Positions 8,642 to 18,100 of a stretch of DNA of 53,382 bases are shown here, piece after piece; positions within the stretch are counted from its first letter, which is position 1, and each line of letters starts with the position of its first letter. The notes under the pieces were generated by a model that was given only the letters and a program-made list of their open reading frames with translations, was not told the DNA's origin and did not search any database. Made by a program: the position numbers and the translations under genes. The stretch is from Hydrogenophaga sp. Lineage in GTDB: Bacteria; Pseudomonadota; Gammaproteobacteria; Burkholderiales; Burkholderiaceae_C. The stretch is from positions 1 to 53,382 of the forward strand of contig NZ_JAUSOO010000031.1 in the NCBI RefSeq assembly GCF_030656115.1. Reading direction: 5' to 3'.

Positions 8642-9442
8642 TTATCGCCCAATCAAAAACACCGCAGGTGCGTCCAGAGGAAGCCCCGCCAGTGCACCGT
8701 TGCCTCGCTTCCAGTCGTGTACCAACGCGCTGCGTACGACCTGGTTGTGCAGCGTGAGGGCACAACAAACAGCCAACCGCGTATGCGGGTGCAAGGTTTT
8801 CATCAGGGCCTGCAGCAGGGCGGTGTTGCGGTAGGGTGTTTCGATGAATATTTGCGTTTGCCCTGTTTTCAGGGCCAGGGATTCCAGTTCACGCACGCGT
8901 TGGGTTCGCTCGGTGGCTTCCTGCGGCACATAGCCCACAAACGCGAAGTTCTGGCCGTTCAAACCACTGGCGGCCAGCGCAAGCATGAGCGAGACCGGGC
9001 CCGTGAGGGGCACCACGCGCAAGCCCATGGCGTGTGCAGCGCGCACGATGGAACTGCCGGGGTCTGCAATGGCGGGCATACCGGCTTCGCTGACCAGGCC
9101 CATATCGTGTCCCAGCAAGGCCGGTGCCAGCAGGGTGCGGGCTAGAGCATCACCCTGGGTATCGGGTGTGTGATCCCCCTTTTTGTGGGCAGCGCGAGGC
9201 AGTTCGGTGATGTGTTGGCCTTGCAGGGGGGCGGCCAAGCCTTGGGTCGCTTCTACCCTTTTCAGGAAGGCTCGGGTGCTCTTGGCGTTTTCGGTGATCC
9301 AGTGGGTAAGGCTGCTGGCGGCGGTGAGGGTTTCGGCTGGCAGCCACTGGCTGGGAGCTGTCGCGCTGTCTTGGCTGACGCCGAAGTCCAGCGGGGTGGG
9401 CACCAAATAGAGCGAGCCGGGCTTGGCGGTGCTGGTGTTCAT
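8642..9442 (-). CDS. SAM-dependent methyltransferase, RsmI-like paralogue
   Basis: 266 residues of the tetrapyrrole-methylase fold. It opens with GSLYLVPTPLDFG, recalling the YLVATPIGN start of RsmI (16S rRNA C1402 2'-O-methyltransferase). It also keeps GMPAIADPGSSIVRAAHAMG, the PLTGPVSLMLALAASGL segment and the FIETPYRN motif. It lacks the AEDTRHT motif of true RsmI: the matching place reads ITENAKSTRAFLKRV. It is therefore a related but separate family with unknown substrate. Its start overlaps the end of the maf gene by 4 bases, so the two are translationally coupled. Confidence 0.82.
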   Translation of the reverse strand: MNTSTAKPGSLYLVPTPLDFGVSQDSATAPSQWLPAETLTAASSLTHWITENAKSTRAFLKRVEATQGLAAPLQGQHITELPRAAHKKGDHTPDTQGDALARTLLAPALLGHDMGLVSEAGMPAIADPGSSIVRAAHAMGLRVVPLTGPVSLMLALAASGLNGQNFAFVGYVPQEATERTQRVRELESLALKTGQTQIFIETPYRNTALLQALMKTLHPHTRLAVCCALTLHNQVVRSALVHDWKRGNGALAGLPLDAPAVFLIGR

Positions 9443-10053
9443 AACAACTGCACCCCAGCGGCGCGGATCATGCGGCAGGTTCGAATGAGCGGCAGGCCTA
9501 CCAGGGCGGTCGGGTCGTCGTTGTCAATGCGCTCCAGCAGAGCAATGCCCAAGCCTTCGCTTTTGGCGCTGCCGGCGCAGTCGTAAGGTTGTTCGGCATG
9601 CAGGTAGTTCTCAATTTCACTGTCGCTCAGATCTCTGAACACCACGCGCACGGCAGCCAGTTCACATTGCTCAAACCCGGTTTCCAGGCACACCACGGCC
9701 AGTGCGGTTTGAAAGACGACGGTTTGTCCGCGCATGCGTTGCAGTTGGGCTACGGCGCGTTCATGGGTGCCGGGCTTGCCCAGGGGTTCACCGTGCAGGT
9801 CAGCCACTTGGTCGCTGCCAATCACCACCGCTTGCGGGTGGCGCATTGCCACGTCGCGCGCCTTGGCTATGGCCAGGCGCAGGGCCAGGGCGGCGGGTGT
9901 CTCGCCGGTTCGCGGGATTTCGTCTACCTGGGGGCTGACGACGTCAAACGGCACGCCCAAGCGGCCGAGCAGCTCGCGCCGGTAACGCGAGGTGGAGCCC
10001 AAAATGAGCGGGCGTGAGAGGGGGTTGGGAGCCGTGGTGCTGAGAACAGACAT
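9439..10053 (-). CDS. Maf/YceF-type nucleotide pyrophosphatase
   Basis: 204 residues from the ATG at 10053, where the family N terminus LILGSTSRYRRELLGRL begins shortly after. Maf proteins hydrolyse non-canonical nucleotides; the YceF subgroup prefers 7-methyl-GTP, and this protein has that subgroup's GSDQVADLHGEPLGKPG and QLQRMRGQTVVFQTALAV segments. The catalytic Asp is in the VIGSDQVA motif. Upstream in-frame sequence to 10218 is not protein-like and overlaps the divergent yceD gene, so the long form is rejected. It pairs with the RsmI-like gene on one transcript and is divergent from yceD. Confidence 0.9.
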   Translation of the reverse strand: MSVLSTTAPNPLSRPLILGSTSRYRRELLGRLGVPFDVVSPQVDEIPRTGETPAALALRLAIAKARDVAMRHPQAVVIGSDQVADLHGEPLGKPGTHERAVAQLQRMRGQTVVFQTALAVVCLETGFEQCELAAVRVVFRDLSDSEIENYLHAEQPYDCAGSAKSEGLGIALLERIDNDDPTALVGLPLIRTCRMIRAAGVQLL

Positions 10054-10089
10054 ACCGGTATTCTCCCAGCATTCTTTTACACTCCCGGC

Positions 10090-10659
10090 ATGAATCCCAA
10101 CCCCAAAATGGCATGGAATGCCGACCGCCTGGACATGCGGGCATTTGCTCTGGCCGGTGCCAGCCTGCAGGCCGACGACCCGCTGAACCGCTTTGAACGG
10201 CTGTTGGCCGAGGCTCATCTGGACGCAGAAACCCAGTTTTCAGCATTGCAGGTGCACTGGCAAGCTCATGGTGAGATGCGCCCTGGCGCCAAGGGCGGTG
10301 CGCCTGCCGTGTGGTTGCACCTGGAGGCACGTACGTCGATGCCGTTGACGTGTCAGCGTTGTCTGGGCCCTGCTGAGACGGTGCTCGTGGTGGACCGCTG
10401 GTTCCGTTTTGTGGCCGATGAAGCCGCAGCCGAAGCAGAAGACGATCACTGTGAAGAAGATCTGTTGGCCCTGGAGCCGCGCCCCAGTCTGCATGAATTG
10501 CTGGAAGATGAATTGCTGATGGAGTTGCCATTGGTTCCCATGCACGAGGTGTGTCCGCTGCCGGTGGTGATGCAGGCTGCCGACCCGGGTGTGGGTCAAG
10601 AGGGTGATGGGCCACAGCGCAGAAATCCGTTCGCCGAACTGGCGCGCTTGAAGAAGTAA
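10090..10659 (+). CDS. yceD: YceD/DUF177 family protein
   Basis: 189 residues. YceD proteins are linked to 23S rRNA accumulation and almost always precede rpmF, as here. The signature LTCQRCLGPAE lies near residues 90-100 and the acidic EDDHCEEDLLALEP segment at about 120-133. Alternate starts are close together; the ATG at 10090 is taken because only 36 bases separate it from the divergent maf start. Confidence 0.88.
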   Translation: MNPNPKMAWNADRLDMRAFALAGASLQADDPLNRFERLLAEAHLDAETQFSALQVHWQAHGEMRPGAKGGAPAVWLHLEARTSMPLTCQRCLGPAETVLVVDRWFRFVADEAAAEAEDDHCEEDLLALEPRPSLHELLEDELLMELPLVPMHEVCPLPVVMQAADPGVGQEGDGPQRRNPFAELARLKK

Positions 10660-10744
10660 GTGGTTTTGTGCTTGTCGAACTTGCCGGGGTAGGTTGCCGG
10701 CGCTGCTTGCTGCAGTGCAAAGCCCGCATTCGTCGGATTTACTT

Positions 10745-10773
10745 TTGTATCGCTGCTGGCTTCAGGCTATAAT
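10745..10773 (+). promoter_or_regulatory. sigma-70 promoter of rpmF
   Basis: TTGTAT (10745-10750) and a consensus TATAAT (10768-10773) are 17 bases apart. Transcription would start near 10780 and give a leader of about 155 bases before rpmF. It is the best vegetative promoter visible in the window and fits a ribosomal protein gene. Confidence 0.72.
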
Positions 10774-10935
10774 GCTTGGCTTTGCGCTTGTACTCGTTTG
10801 CACATTGTGTGGTCGGGTCGGGTGCTTGATAGTTGCCACAGTTGGTTGATTGGGTATTTTGGCATTTTGGTCACCCCATGAATCCACCCTGTTTAGGCCA
10901 CCCCGTTTCACCCCAACCGATTTCAGGAGCCCATC

Positions 10936-11118
10936 ATGGCCGTACAGCAAAACAAAAAATCCCCATCGAAGCGTGGCATGCACCGTTCGCACAACGCGCT
11001 CAACGTGCCGGGTATCGCCGTGGAGCCTACCACCGGTGAAATCCACTTGCGTCACCACATCAGCCCCAACGGTTTTTACCGTGGTCGCCAAGTGCTGAAA
11101 AACAAGTCAGAAGCCTAA
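10936..11118 (+). CDS. rpmF: 50S ribosomal protein L32
   Basis: 60 residues, beginning [19 protein letters not shown], the usual start of L32. It is a large-subunit protein. The zinc cysteines found in some L32 forms are absent, so this is the C-minus type. An AGGAG ribosome binding site is 8 bases before the ATG. It has its own strong promoter and is followed by a terminator that separates it from plsX. Confidence 0.97.
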   Translation: MAVQQNKKSPSKRGMHRSHNALNVPGIAVEPTTGEIHLRHHISPNGFYRGRQVLKNKSEA

Positions 11119-11184
11119 GTGACGGGCAGCCACAGGCCTCGCCGCGGTGTCGCGCACGGGGTCTGTAGCTCTATCCAGGCACAG

Positions 11185-11211
11185 GCCCGCATGATCCATG
11201 CGGGCTTTTTT
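11185..11211 (+). terminator. Rho-independent terminator between rpmF and plsX
   Basis: A 9-bp perfect stem (GCCCGCATG, 11185-11193, with 11197-11205), loop ATC and six T residues. It lies 66 bases after rpmF and only 41 bases before the plsX ATG, so plsX and the fab genes must be reached by read-through or by a promoter inside this short space. Confidence 0.85.
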
Positions 11212-11252
11212 CATTCTTGGGGTGCCCTGAGCGCCTGCACCGGGATGTTGTC

Positions 11253-12314
11253 ATGATCACCATCGCTGTGGATTGCATGGGGGGAGACGTCGGTCCAGCT
11301 GTGACGTTGCCAGCCTGCGTGGCTTTCTTGGCCAGTCACCCCAACGCCCAGTTGTTGCTGGTGGGGCAGCCTTCGATTTTTGCTGCATGGCCGCAGATTC
11401 TGGATAACGTTCGTTGCACCGTTGTCCCCGCCAGCGAGGTCGTTACCATGGACGACCCGGTGGAGGTGGCGCTGCGCCGCAAAAAAGACTCGTCCATGCG
11501 GGTGGCCATTCAGCAGGTCAAGGACGGTGCGGCCCAGGCGGTCGTGTCGGCTGGTAACACGGGCGCGCTCATGGCGATCGCCCGCTATGTGCTCAAGACG
11601 TTGGATGGTATTGATCGCCCGGCCATTGCGTCCCAGTTGCCCAATGCCCGCGGCGGAGCCACCACCGTGCTGGATCTCGGCGCCAATGTGGACTGCACCG
11701 CCGAGCACCTGTTGCAGTTCGCGGTGATGGGATCGGCCCTGGTGGTGGCGATCACGGGGCGGCCGGAACCCACGGTGGGGCTGCTCAACGTGGGTGGAGA
11801 AATAATCAAAGGCAGCGAAATCATCAAAAAAACCGGTGTGTTGTTGCGTAATGCGGCCAACACGGGTGATTTGAATTTCTTTGGGAACGTCGAAGGAAAC
11901 GATATCTTCAAGGGAACGACCGATATCGTTGTGTGTGATGGCTTTGTCGGCAACGTGGCTCTCAAGGCAAGCGAAGGTGTGGCGACCATGTTCGCAGGTT
12001 TCATCAAAGATGAGTTTTCTCGCAACTGGCTGACAAAGCTGGCAGCTATCTGCGCTTATCCGGTTCTATCGGCCTTTAAAAAGCGCGCTGACTACCGTCG
12101 TTACAATGGAGCAGCCCTGCTGGGGCTGCGCGGGCTGGTGTTCAAGAGCCACGGGTCGGCTGACGCCTTCGCGTTTGAGCAGGCGCTGTGCCGGGCTTAT
12201 GATGCGGCCCACAACAACTTGTTGGACAACGTGCGGGAACGCATAGCCCACGCAGCCCCGCTGATTGCCGGGAGCGCGGCACCCAGTGAGTTCAAAAGCA
12301 TTCCGACCATTTAA
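11253..12314 (+). CDS. plsX: phosphate acyltransferase PlsX
   Basis: 353 residues from the ATG of [12 protein letters not shown], the standard PlsX N terminus. PlsX makes acyl-phosphate from acyl-ACP, the donor for PlsY in phospholipid synthesis, at the cytoplasmic face of the membrane. Visible family segments are [10 protein letters not shown] and [21 protein letters not shown] possible TTG start at 11217 would place the start within 6 bases of the terminator T-tract and is unlikely. It heads the fab cluster. Confidence 0.95.
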   Translation: MITIAVDCMGGDVGPAVTLPACVAFLASHPNAQLLLVGQPSIFAAWPQILDNVRCTVVPASEVVTMDDPVEVALRRKKDSSMRVAIQQVKDGAAQAVVSAGNTGALMAIARYVLKTLDGIDRPAIASQLPNARGGATTVLDLGANVDCTAEHLLQFAVMGSALVVAITGRPEPTVGLLNVGGEIIKGSEIIKKTGVLLRNAANTGDLNFFGNVEGNDIFKGTTDIVVCDGFVGNVALKASEGVATMFAGFIKDEFSRNWLTKLAAICAYPVLSAFKKRADYRRYNGAALLGLRGLVFKSHGSADAFAFEQALCRAYDAAHNNLLDNVRERIAHAAPLIAGSAAPSEFKSIPTI

Positions 12315-12332
12315 TACAAGCCAGTCCCTCGC

Positions 12333-13310
12333 ATGACACGTTACGCCCGCATCACCGGCACCGGCAGCAGCCTGCCCCCCCAGCGCCTGACCAATGCCGA
12401 CATGGTGGACATGTTGGCCCAGCGCGGCGTGGAGACCAGCGACGAGTGGATCGTGGAGCGCACCGGCATTCGGGCACGGCACTTTGCGGCCGATGGCGTG
12501 TTTGCCAGCGACCTGGCCGCAGAAGCCTGCCGTCAGGCGATGGATGCGGCCGGTGTGGTGCCCACAGATATTGACTTGATCATTGTGGCCACGTCGACGC
12601 CCGACATGGTTTTTCCCTCCACCGCAGCCCTTTTGCAGCACAAACTGGGCATTGCGGGCTGCCCGGTGTTTGACGTACAGGCTGTGTGCAGTGGTTTCAT
12701 TTATGCGCTCACGGTGGCGAGCTCTCTGATCCAGACGGGTACGGCGACCAAAGCGCTGGTGGTGGGTTCCGAAGTGTTTAGCCGCATTCTGGATTTCACC
12801 GACCGCACCACCTGCGTGCTGTTCGGCGATGGAGCGGGTGCGGTGGTGCTGGAAGCCAGCGACACGCCGGGTATTTTGGCCACCGATATCCACGCCGATG
12901 GCAAGCACAGCGGTATCTTGTGCGTGCCGGGCCATGTGTCGGGTGGCAACGTACTGGGCGACCCGCTGCTGAAAATGGACGGCCAGGCGGTGTTCAAGCT
13001 GGCGGTGGGTGTGCTCGAAGACACCGCGCGTGCGGCCTTGACCAAGGCGGGCAAGACCTCGGCCGACATCGACTGGCTGATTCCCCACCAGGCCAACATC
13101 CGCATCATGCAAAGCACGGCCAAAAAGTTGAAGCTGCCCATGGACAAGGTGGTGGTGACGGTGGACCAGCACGGCAACACGTCGGCGGCCTCCATCCCAC
13201 TGGCGCTGGACCACGCGGTGCGCGCTGGTCAGGTGAAGAAAGGCGACACGCTCATGCTCGAAGGCGTGGGTGGTGGCTTTACCTGGGGCGCTGTGCTGCT
13301 GGACTTTTAG
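12333..13310 (+). CDS. fabH: 3-oxoacyl-ACP synthase III
   Basis: 325 residues. FabH condenses acetyl-CoA with malonyl-ACP to start fatty acid synthesis. The catalytic triad is visible as Cys119 ([10 protein letters not shown]), the His of PHQANIRI and the Asn of GNTSAASIP. The C-terminal GGGFTWGA motif is present. It begins 18 bases after plsX. Confidence 0.96.
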   Translation: MTRYARITGTGSSLPPQRLTNADMVDMLAQRGVETSDEWIVERTGIRARHFAADGVFASDLAAEACRQAMDAAGVVPTDIDLIIVATSTPDMVFPSTAALLQHKLGIAGCPVFDVQAVCSGFIYALTVASSLIQTGTATKALVVGSEVFSRILDFTDRTTCVLFGDGAGAVVLEASDTPGILATDIHADGKHSGILCVPGHVSGGNVLGDPLLKMDGQAVFKLAVGVLEDTARAALTKAGKTSADIDWLIPHQANIRIMQSTAKKLKLPMDKVVVTVDQHGNTSAASIPLALDHAVRAGQVKKGDTLMLEGVGGGFTWGAVLLDF

Positions 13311-13374
13311 GCTGAGTCGGTCTGTCGCAACACCGTTACTGTTTCGCCCGGCTATTCCGGGTGTGGATTGAAAC

Positions 13375-14325
13375 ATGAAGAATTTTGCTTTTGTCTTTCC
13401 TGGTCAAGGTTCGCAATCGGTCGGCATGCTCGACGCCTGGGGCGATCACCCCGCTGTGCTGGAAACGCTGAAAGAAGCGTCGGACGCCCTGGGTGAAGAC
13501 GTTGCCAAGCTGATCAAGGAAGGCCCGAAAGAAGCGCTGGCGCTCACCACCAACACCCAGCCGGTGATGCTGGTGGCGGGTGTGGCTGCCTGGCGCGTGT
13601 GGCGCGCCGACGGTGGCGCGCTGCCGGCCGTGGTGGCGGGCCATTCGCTGGGTGAGTATTCGGCGCTGGTGGCTTCGGGCGTGTTGACGCTGGCGCAGGC
13701 GGCACCGCTGGTGCGCTTTCGCGCAGCGGCCATGCAAGAGGCCGTGCCGGTGGGCACGGGTGCCATGGCCGCTATCTTGGGCATGGACGCAGCCCGCGTG
13801 ATCGTCGGTTGCGCCGAAGCGCAGGCCACGTTTGGCGCGGGCAGCGACGAGGTGGTGGAGGCGGTGAACTTCAACGACCCTGCGCAAACCGTGATTGCGG
13901 GCAGCAAGGCGGCGGTGGAAAAAGCCTGCGAAATGCTCAAAGCCAGCGGCGCCAAGCGCGCTTTGCCTTTGCCGGTGTCGGCCCCGTTCCATTCCAGCCT
14001 GATGAGGCCTGCCGCAGAAAAGCTGCGGGAAAAACTGGCGGCCACGGTGTTGGCGGCCCCCCAGATTCCGGTGGTGAACAACATTGACGTGGCGGTGCAG
14101 ACCGACGCCGACGCCATACGCGACGCGCTGGTGCGCCAGGCTTTCGGGCCGGTGCGCTGGGTCGAATGCGTGGCAGCTATCAAGGCCCGCGGTGCGACCA
14201 CGCTGGTGGAATGCGGCCCGGGCAAGGTGCTGGCCGGGATGGTCAAGCGCATCGACGCCGAACTGACCGGCTCAGCCCTTTACGACCCGGCCACGCTGGC
14301 TGATGCGAAGGCCCTGCTGGCCTGA
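13375..14325 (+). CDS. fabD: malonyl-CoA:ACP transacylase
   Basis: 316 residues. FabD moves malonyl from CoA to ACP. The N-terminal FVFPGQGSQ motif, the nucleophile Ser91 in GHSLGEYSAL and the His of PVSAPFHSSLM are all present. Length is normal. It sits between fabH and fabG in the usual order. Confidence 0.96.
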   Translation: MKNFAFVFPGQGSQSVGMLDAWGDHPAVLETLKEASDALGEDVAKLIKEGPKEALALTTNTQPVMLVAGVAAWRVWRADGGALPAVVAGHSLGEYSALVASGVLTLAQAAPLVRFRAAAMQEAVPVGTGAMAAILGMDAARVIVGCAEAQATFGAGSDEVVEAVNFNDPAQTVIAGSKAAVEKACEMLKASGAKRALPLPVSAPFHSSLMRPAAEKLREKLAATVLAAPQIPVVNNIDVAVQTDADAIRDALVRQAFGPVRWVECVAAIKARGATTLVECGPGKVLAGMVKRIDAELTGSALYDPATLADAKALLA

Positions 14326-14341
14326 CACAAGGAGTACACCC

Positions 14342-15103
14342 ATGTCTGAAATCCAATTTGCGGGCCAGGTGGCCTTGGTCACGGGCGCTTCGCGCGGTAT
14401 TGGTGCCGCCATTGCGCACGAACTCGTGGCGCGCGGTCTGACCGTGATCGGCACAGCCACCAGCGACGAAGGTGCCGCCAAAATCGGTGCCGTGCTGGCC
14501 GCTGTGCCTGGTGCGGCGGCTGGTTGCCGCGGTGCCCGGCTCGACGTGAACGACGCCAAGGCGGCCGAGGCCTTGATCGACGAGATCGTGAAAGCCCATG
14601 GCGGTTTGCAGGTGTTGGTGAACAATGCCGGCATCACCCGCGACATGCTGGCCATGCGCCTGAAAGACGACGACTGGGACGCCGTGCTCGACACCAACCT
14701 GAAGGCGGTGTTTCGCATGAGCCGCGCGGTGATCCGGCCCATGATGAAGCAGCGCTATGGCCGCATCATCAGCATCACCAGTGTGGTCGGTGCCTCGGGC
14801 AATGCCGGCCAGGCCAACTACGCAGCCGCCAAAGCCGGCGTGGCAGGCATGACGCGTGCACTGGCCCGTGAGCTGGGCAGCCGCAACATCACCGTGAACT
14901 GCGTGGCGCCGGGTTTCATTGAAACCGACATGACCGCAGCCTTGCCCGAAGAGCAGCAAAAAGCCTTGCTGGGTCAGATTCCTCTGGGCCACTTGGGCAA
15001 GCCCGCCGACATTGCGCACGCTGTGGCTTACCTGGCCAGCCCGCAGGCTGCTTATGTGACGGGACAGGAATTGCACGTCAACGGTGGCATGTTCATGGCC
15101 TGA
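14342..15103 (+). CDS. fabG: 3-oxoacyl-ACP reductase
   Basis: 253 residues starting at MSEIQFAGQVALVTGASRGIG, preceded by AAGGAG. It is an NADPH-dependent short-chain dehydrogenase of fatty acid elongation. The cofactor motif TGASRGIG (14-21), NNAG, the catalytic Ser in SITSVVG and YAAAKAG with the Tyr/Lys pair are seen, as is the C-terminal HVNGGMFM typical of FabG. Upstream in-frame sequence from 14303 is the end of fabD in another frame. Confidence 0.96.
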   Translation: MSEIQFAGQVALVTGASRGIGAAIAHELVARGLTVIGTATSDEGAAKIGAVLAAVPGAAAGCRGARLDVNDAKAAEALIDEIVKAHGGLQVLVNNAGITRDMLAMRLKDDDWDAVLDTNLKAVFRMSRAVIRPMMKQRYGRIISITSVVGASGNAGQANYAAAKAGVAGMTRALARELGSRNITVNCVAPGFIETDMTAALPEEQQKALLGQIPLGHLGKPADIAHAVAYLASPQAAYVTGQELHVNGGMFMA

Positions 15104-15190
15104 TGGAGCCGACTGGCACCCTTGTTTCCAACGCCGCATAAGCCGTCCGGCGGGCCGTCTAGGGATGCCTCTCTAGGCCGGCTAAAATGA

Positions 15191-15463
<273 letters not shown>

Positions 15464-15556
15464 GCCATCCATGAGCCAACGCACGGTCGCCCCGAGGGGT
15501 TTCTTTCCTTTGGGGTGGCAGTGCATTACACGCTGTAAAGAGCGTGGGGGACACCA

Positions 15557-16801
15557 ATGAGCCGACGTCGCGTTGTCGTGACCGGCCTGGGTTGTGTCAG
15601 CCCCGTGGGCAACACGGTGTCTGAAGCCTGGGCCAATATTCTTGCTGGCAAGTCCGGCATCGACCTCATCACCCGATTTGACGCGTCAAATTTCTCCTGC
15701 AAGATCGCGGGCGAGGTGAAGGGGTTTGATCTTGAGTCTTACATCACCGCCAAAGAAGCGCGGTCAATGGACTCATTCATACATTACGGTATCGCCGCAG
15801 CCCACCAGGCTGTGGTGGACTCGGGTTTGCCTGTGGGCGACGCCCTGGACGAAGAAACCGCCAACCGCATCGGCTGCATCATCGGCTCGGGCATCGGTGG
15901 CTTGCCCTTGATTGAAGAGACGCACGCCGAATACGTGAGCCGCGGCCCGCGCCGGATCTCGCCGTTTTTCGTGCCTGCCTCGATCATCAACATGATCGCC
16001 GGGCATGTGTCGATGCGGTTTGGCTTCAAAGGCCCCAACCTCGCGGTCGTCACGGCTTGCACCACCGGTCTGCACTGCATTGGTGAAGCTGCGCGCAAGA
16101 TCGAGTACGGCGATGCCGATGTGATCGTGGCGGGCGGTTCCGAAGCGACGGTGTCGCCGCTGGGCGTGGGTGGCTTTGCGTCCATGCGCGCTTTGTCGAC
16201 CCGCAACGACGACCCGACCACGGCTTCTCGGCCCTGGGACAAAGACCGTGATGGCTTCGTGTTGGGCGAGGGTGCTGGCGTGATGGTGTTGGAAGAGTAC
16301 GAGCACGCCAAAGCCCGTGGCGCCAAAATCTATGCCGAGCTGTCGGGCTACGGCATGAGCGCCGATGCGGGTCACATGACGGCGCCGAGCATGGACGGCC
16401 CACGCCGCGCCATGGTGAACGCCTTGCGCAACGCAGGGGTGAACGCCGATCAGGTGGACTACCTCAACGCACACGGTACGTCCACGCCGCTGGGCGATGT
16501 GAACGAGACCCATGCGATCAAGGCCGCTCTGGGTGACCACGCCAAAAAGACGGTGGTGAACTCCACCAAGTCGATGACGGGTCATTTGCTGGGTGGTGCC
16601 GGTGGCATTGAGAGCGTGTTCACGGTGCTTGCGGTACACCACCAAAAGAGCCCGCCGACCATCAACATCTTCAACCAGGACCCGGAATGCGACCTGGACT
16701 ACTGCGCCAACACGGCACGGGACATGAAGATCGATGTGGCGATGAAGAACAACTTCGGATTTGGCGGCACGAACGGCACACTGGTTTTCCGGCGCGTCTG
16801 A
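15557..16801 (+). CDS. fabF: 3-oxoacyl-ACP synthase II
   Basis: 414 residues. FabF extends acyl-ACP with malonyl-ACP. The active-site Cys168 lies in VTACTTGLHCIG, and the two His residues are in NAHGTSTPLGD and SMTGHLLGGAGG. The C-terminal NNFGFGGTNGTLVF is typical. It follows acpP after 93 bases and ends the fab cluster. Confidence 0.97.
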   Translation: MSRRRVVVTGLGCVSPVGNTVSEAWANILAGKSGIDLITRFDASNFSCKIAGEVKGFDLESYITAKEARSMDSFIHYGIAAAHQAVVDSGLPVGDALDEETANRIGCIIGSGIGGLPLIEETHAEYVSRGPRRISPFFVPASIINMIAGHVSMRFGFKGPNLAVVTACTTGLHCIGEAARKIEYGDADVIVAGGSEATVSPLGVGGFASMRALSTRNDDPTTASRPWDKDRDGFVLGEGAGVMVLEEYEHAKARGAKIYAELSGYGMSADAGHMTAPSMDGPRRAMVNALRNAGVNADQVDYLNAHGTSTPLGDVNETHAIKAALGDHAKKTVVNSTKSMTGHLLGGAGGIESVFTVLAVHHQKSPPTINIFNQDPECDLDYCANTARDMKIDVAMKNNFGFGGTNGTLVFRRV

Positions 16802-16836
16802 CCTGCTCCTGAACAACGTTATTTTCAAAACAGCGC

Positions 16837-17319
16837 ATGCGCAACGCCCCATCGGTGGTGTTCCCGGTGGGGCGTTGTGCTTTTTACGCGGGCCTGCTGT
16901 GCGCACTGGCCGGCCTCGGCCTGCTGGTGTTGCTGCTCTGGTGGTGGCCCTGGCTGGGCGCAGCGGCCGATGCGCCTTGGCTGACCCGGGTGGCTGGCTG
17001 GCTGGGTGGCTTGCTTTGGCTGGGTTGGGCCGGGTTTGCCTGGCGGAGCTGGCTGAACGCTCCCGTGGGGTGGTTGCAATGGGATGCGCTGGGTGCGCCG
17101 TTCAGTGGGCAGACGCGCGCCGGTGTGTGGCACTGGCACCGCGATGCCCTTGCCGACGGCGCGCCCCTGCAGCAAGTGGAACGGGTGCTCGACCTGCAAA
17201 GCCGCATGCTGTTGCGGGTGCGCAATCCAGACGGCGCGCACCGCTGGCTCTGGGTCGAGTGCGACAGCGACCCCACGCGCTGGAACGACCTGCGCCGGGC
17301 GTTGGTGCGGTTGGCTTGA
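16837..17319 (+). CDS. small inner-membrane protein, YgfX/CptA-like in layout, unknown
   Basis: 160 residues. Two hydrophobic helices (about 15-38 and 48-68, rich in Leu and Trp) are followed by a soluble cytoplasmic domain of about 90 residues with many tryptophans and a conserved-looking LWVECDSDPTRWNDLRRAL ending. This layout recalls the YgfX/CptA group, but no motif settles it. It lies between fabF and rpoE, 35 bases after fabF, and may be cotranscribed with fabF. Function unknown. Confidence 0.7.
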   Translation: MRNAPSVVFPVGRCAFYAGLLCALAGLGLLVLLLWWWPWLGAAADAPWLTRVAGWLGGLLWLGWAGFAWRSWLNAPVGWLQWDALGAPFSGQTRAGVWHWHRDALADGAPLQQVERVLDLQSRMLLRVRNPDGAHRWLWVECDSDPTRWNDLRRALVRLA

Positions 17320-17400
17320 GGCATCGGGCATGAGCCGAAAAATGGGCTGTGCATTGCCTCAGCCTTTCACACTGTCCCAGTGGGTTATATTTCCGCGCGC

Positions 17401-18042
17401 ATGACACCCGAAGACCACACCGCTCCACCGCCGCCCGACAGTGATGTCATGTTGGTTCAACGAACCCTCGCCGGAGAGTCGCGCGCGTTCGACATGCTGG
17501 TCATCAAGTACCAGCGCCGGGTGGAGCGTCTGATTGGACGGATGGTGCGAGACAGCGACCTGGTGCAGGACATTGCTCAGGAGACTTTCATTCGGGCTTA
17601 CCGTGCCCTGGCCCAGTTTCGGGGGGACGCGCAGTTCTACACCTGGCTGTATCGGATTGCGGTCAATACCGCTAAAAAGCAGCTCATGGAGCTCAAACGC
17701 GATCCGCTGGTTTTCCAGTCGCAAATGAAATCTGGCGACGACGATGAAACTTCCTCACTGGAACGCGAACTAAATTCGAATGTGGCCGACACCGAGACGC
17801 CCGAGGCGGTGCTGGCCAGCAAGGAGATTGCACAGGCCGTGAACGCGGCCTTGGACGCATTGCCCGAAGAGCTGCGCATGGCCATTACCTTGCGGGAAGT
17901 AGAGGGCTTGAGCTACGACGATATTGCTCAGGCACTGGATTGCCCCATCGGCACGGTGCGGTCCCGGATTTTCCGGGCCCGCGAAGCGATTTCCAGTCGC
18001 ATCAAGCCCATGCTGGAACGCCAAACGGGAAAACGATGGTAG
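17401..18042 (+). CDS. rpoE: RNA polymerase sigma-E factor
   Basis: 213 residues from the ATG at 17401 (a GTG at 17380 in frame is the alternative). Region 2 spans about 20-85, with FDMLVIKYQRRVERLIGRMV, DLVQDIAQETFIRAYRAL and FYTWLYRIAVNTAKK. Region 4 spans about 150-200, with LPEELRMAITLREVEGLSYDDIAQALDCPIGTVRSRIFRARE. It is an ECF sigma factor of the RpoE/AlgU type, directing the envelope-stress response. The next genes encode its anti-sigma RseA, RseB and a DegP protease, which is the usual module. Confidence 0.94.
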   Translation: MTPEDHTAPPPPDSDVMLVQRTLAGESRAFDMLVIKYQRRVERLIGRMVRDSDLVQDIAQETFIRAYRALAQFRGDAQFYTWLYRIAVNTAKKQLMELKRDPLVFQSQMKSGDDDETSSLERELNSNVADTETPEAVLASKEIAQAVNAALDALPEELRMAITLREVEGLSYDDIAQALDCPIGTVRSRIFRAREAISSRIKPMLERQTGKRW

Positions 18043-18100
18043 CGCCTCGTGGTCCCACGAGAGTGCTTGTAATCGCTGTATCAGATATTTGGAAGTCAAC

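Noticed and set aside
10833..11039. Upstream frame overlapping rpmF, a possible leader peptide
   Set aside because: Runs into rpmF in another frame and lacks a ribosome binding site or amino acid bias suggesting attenuation.
15464..15556. CCCC/GGGG and ACGCT/AGCGT repeats between acpP and fabF
   Set aside because: Stems are short or loops too small; no T-tract at the right place.
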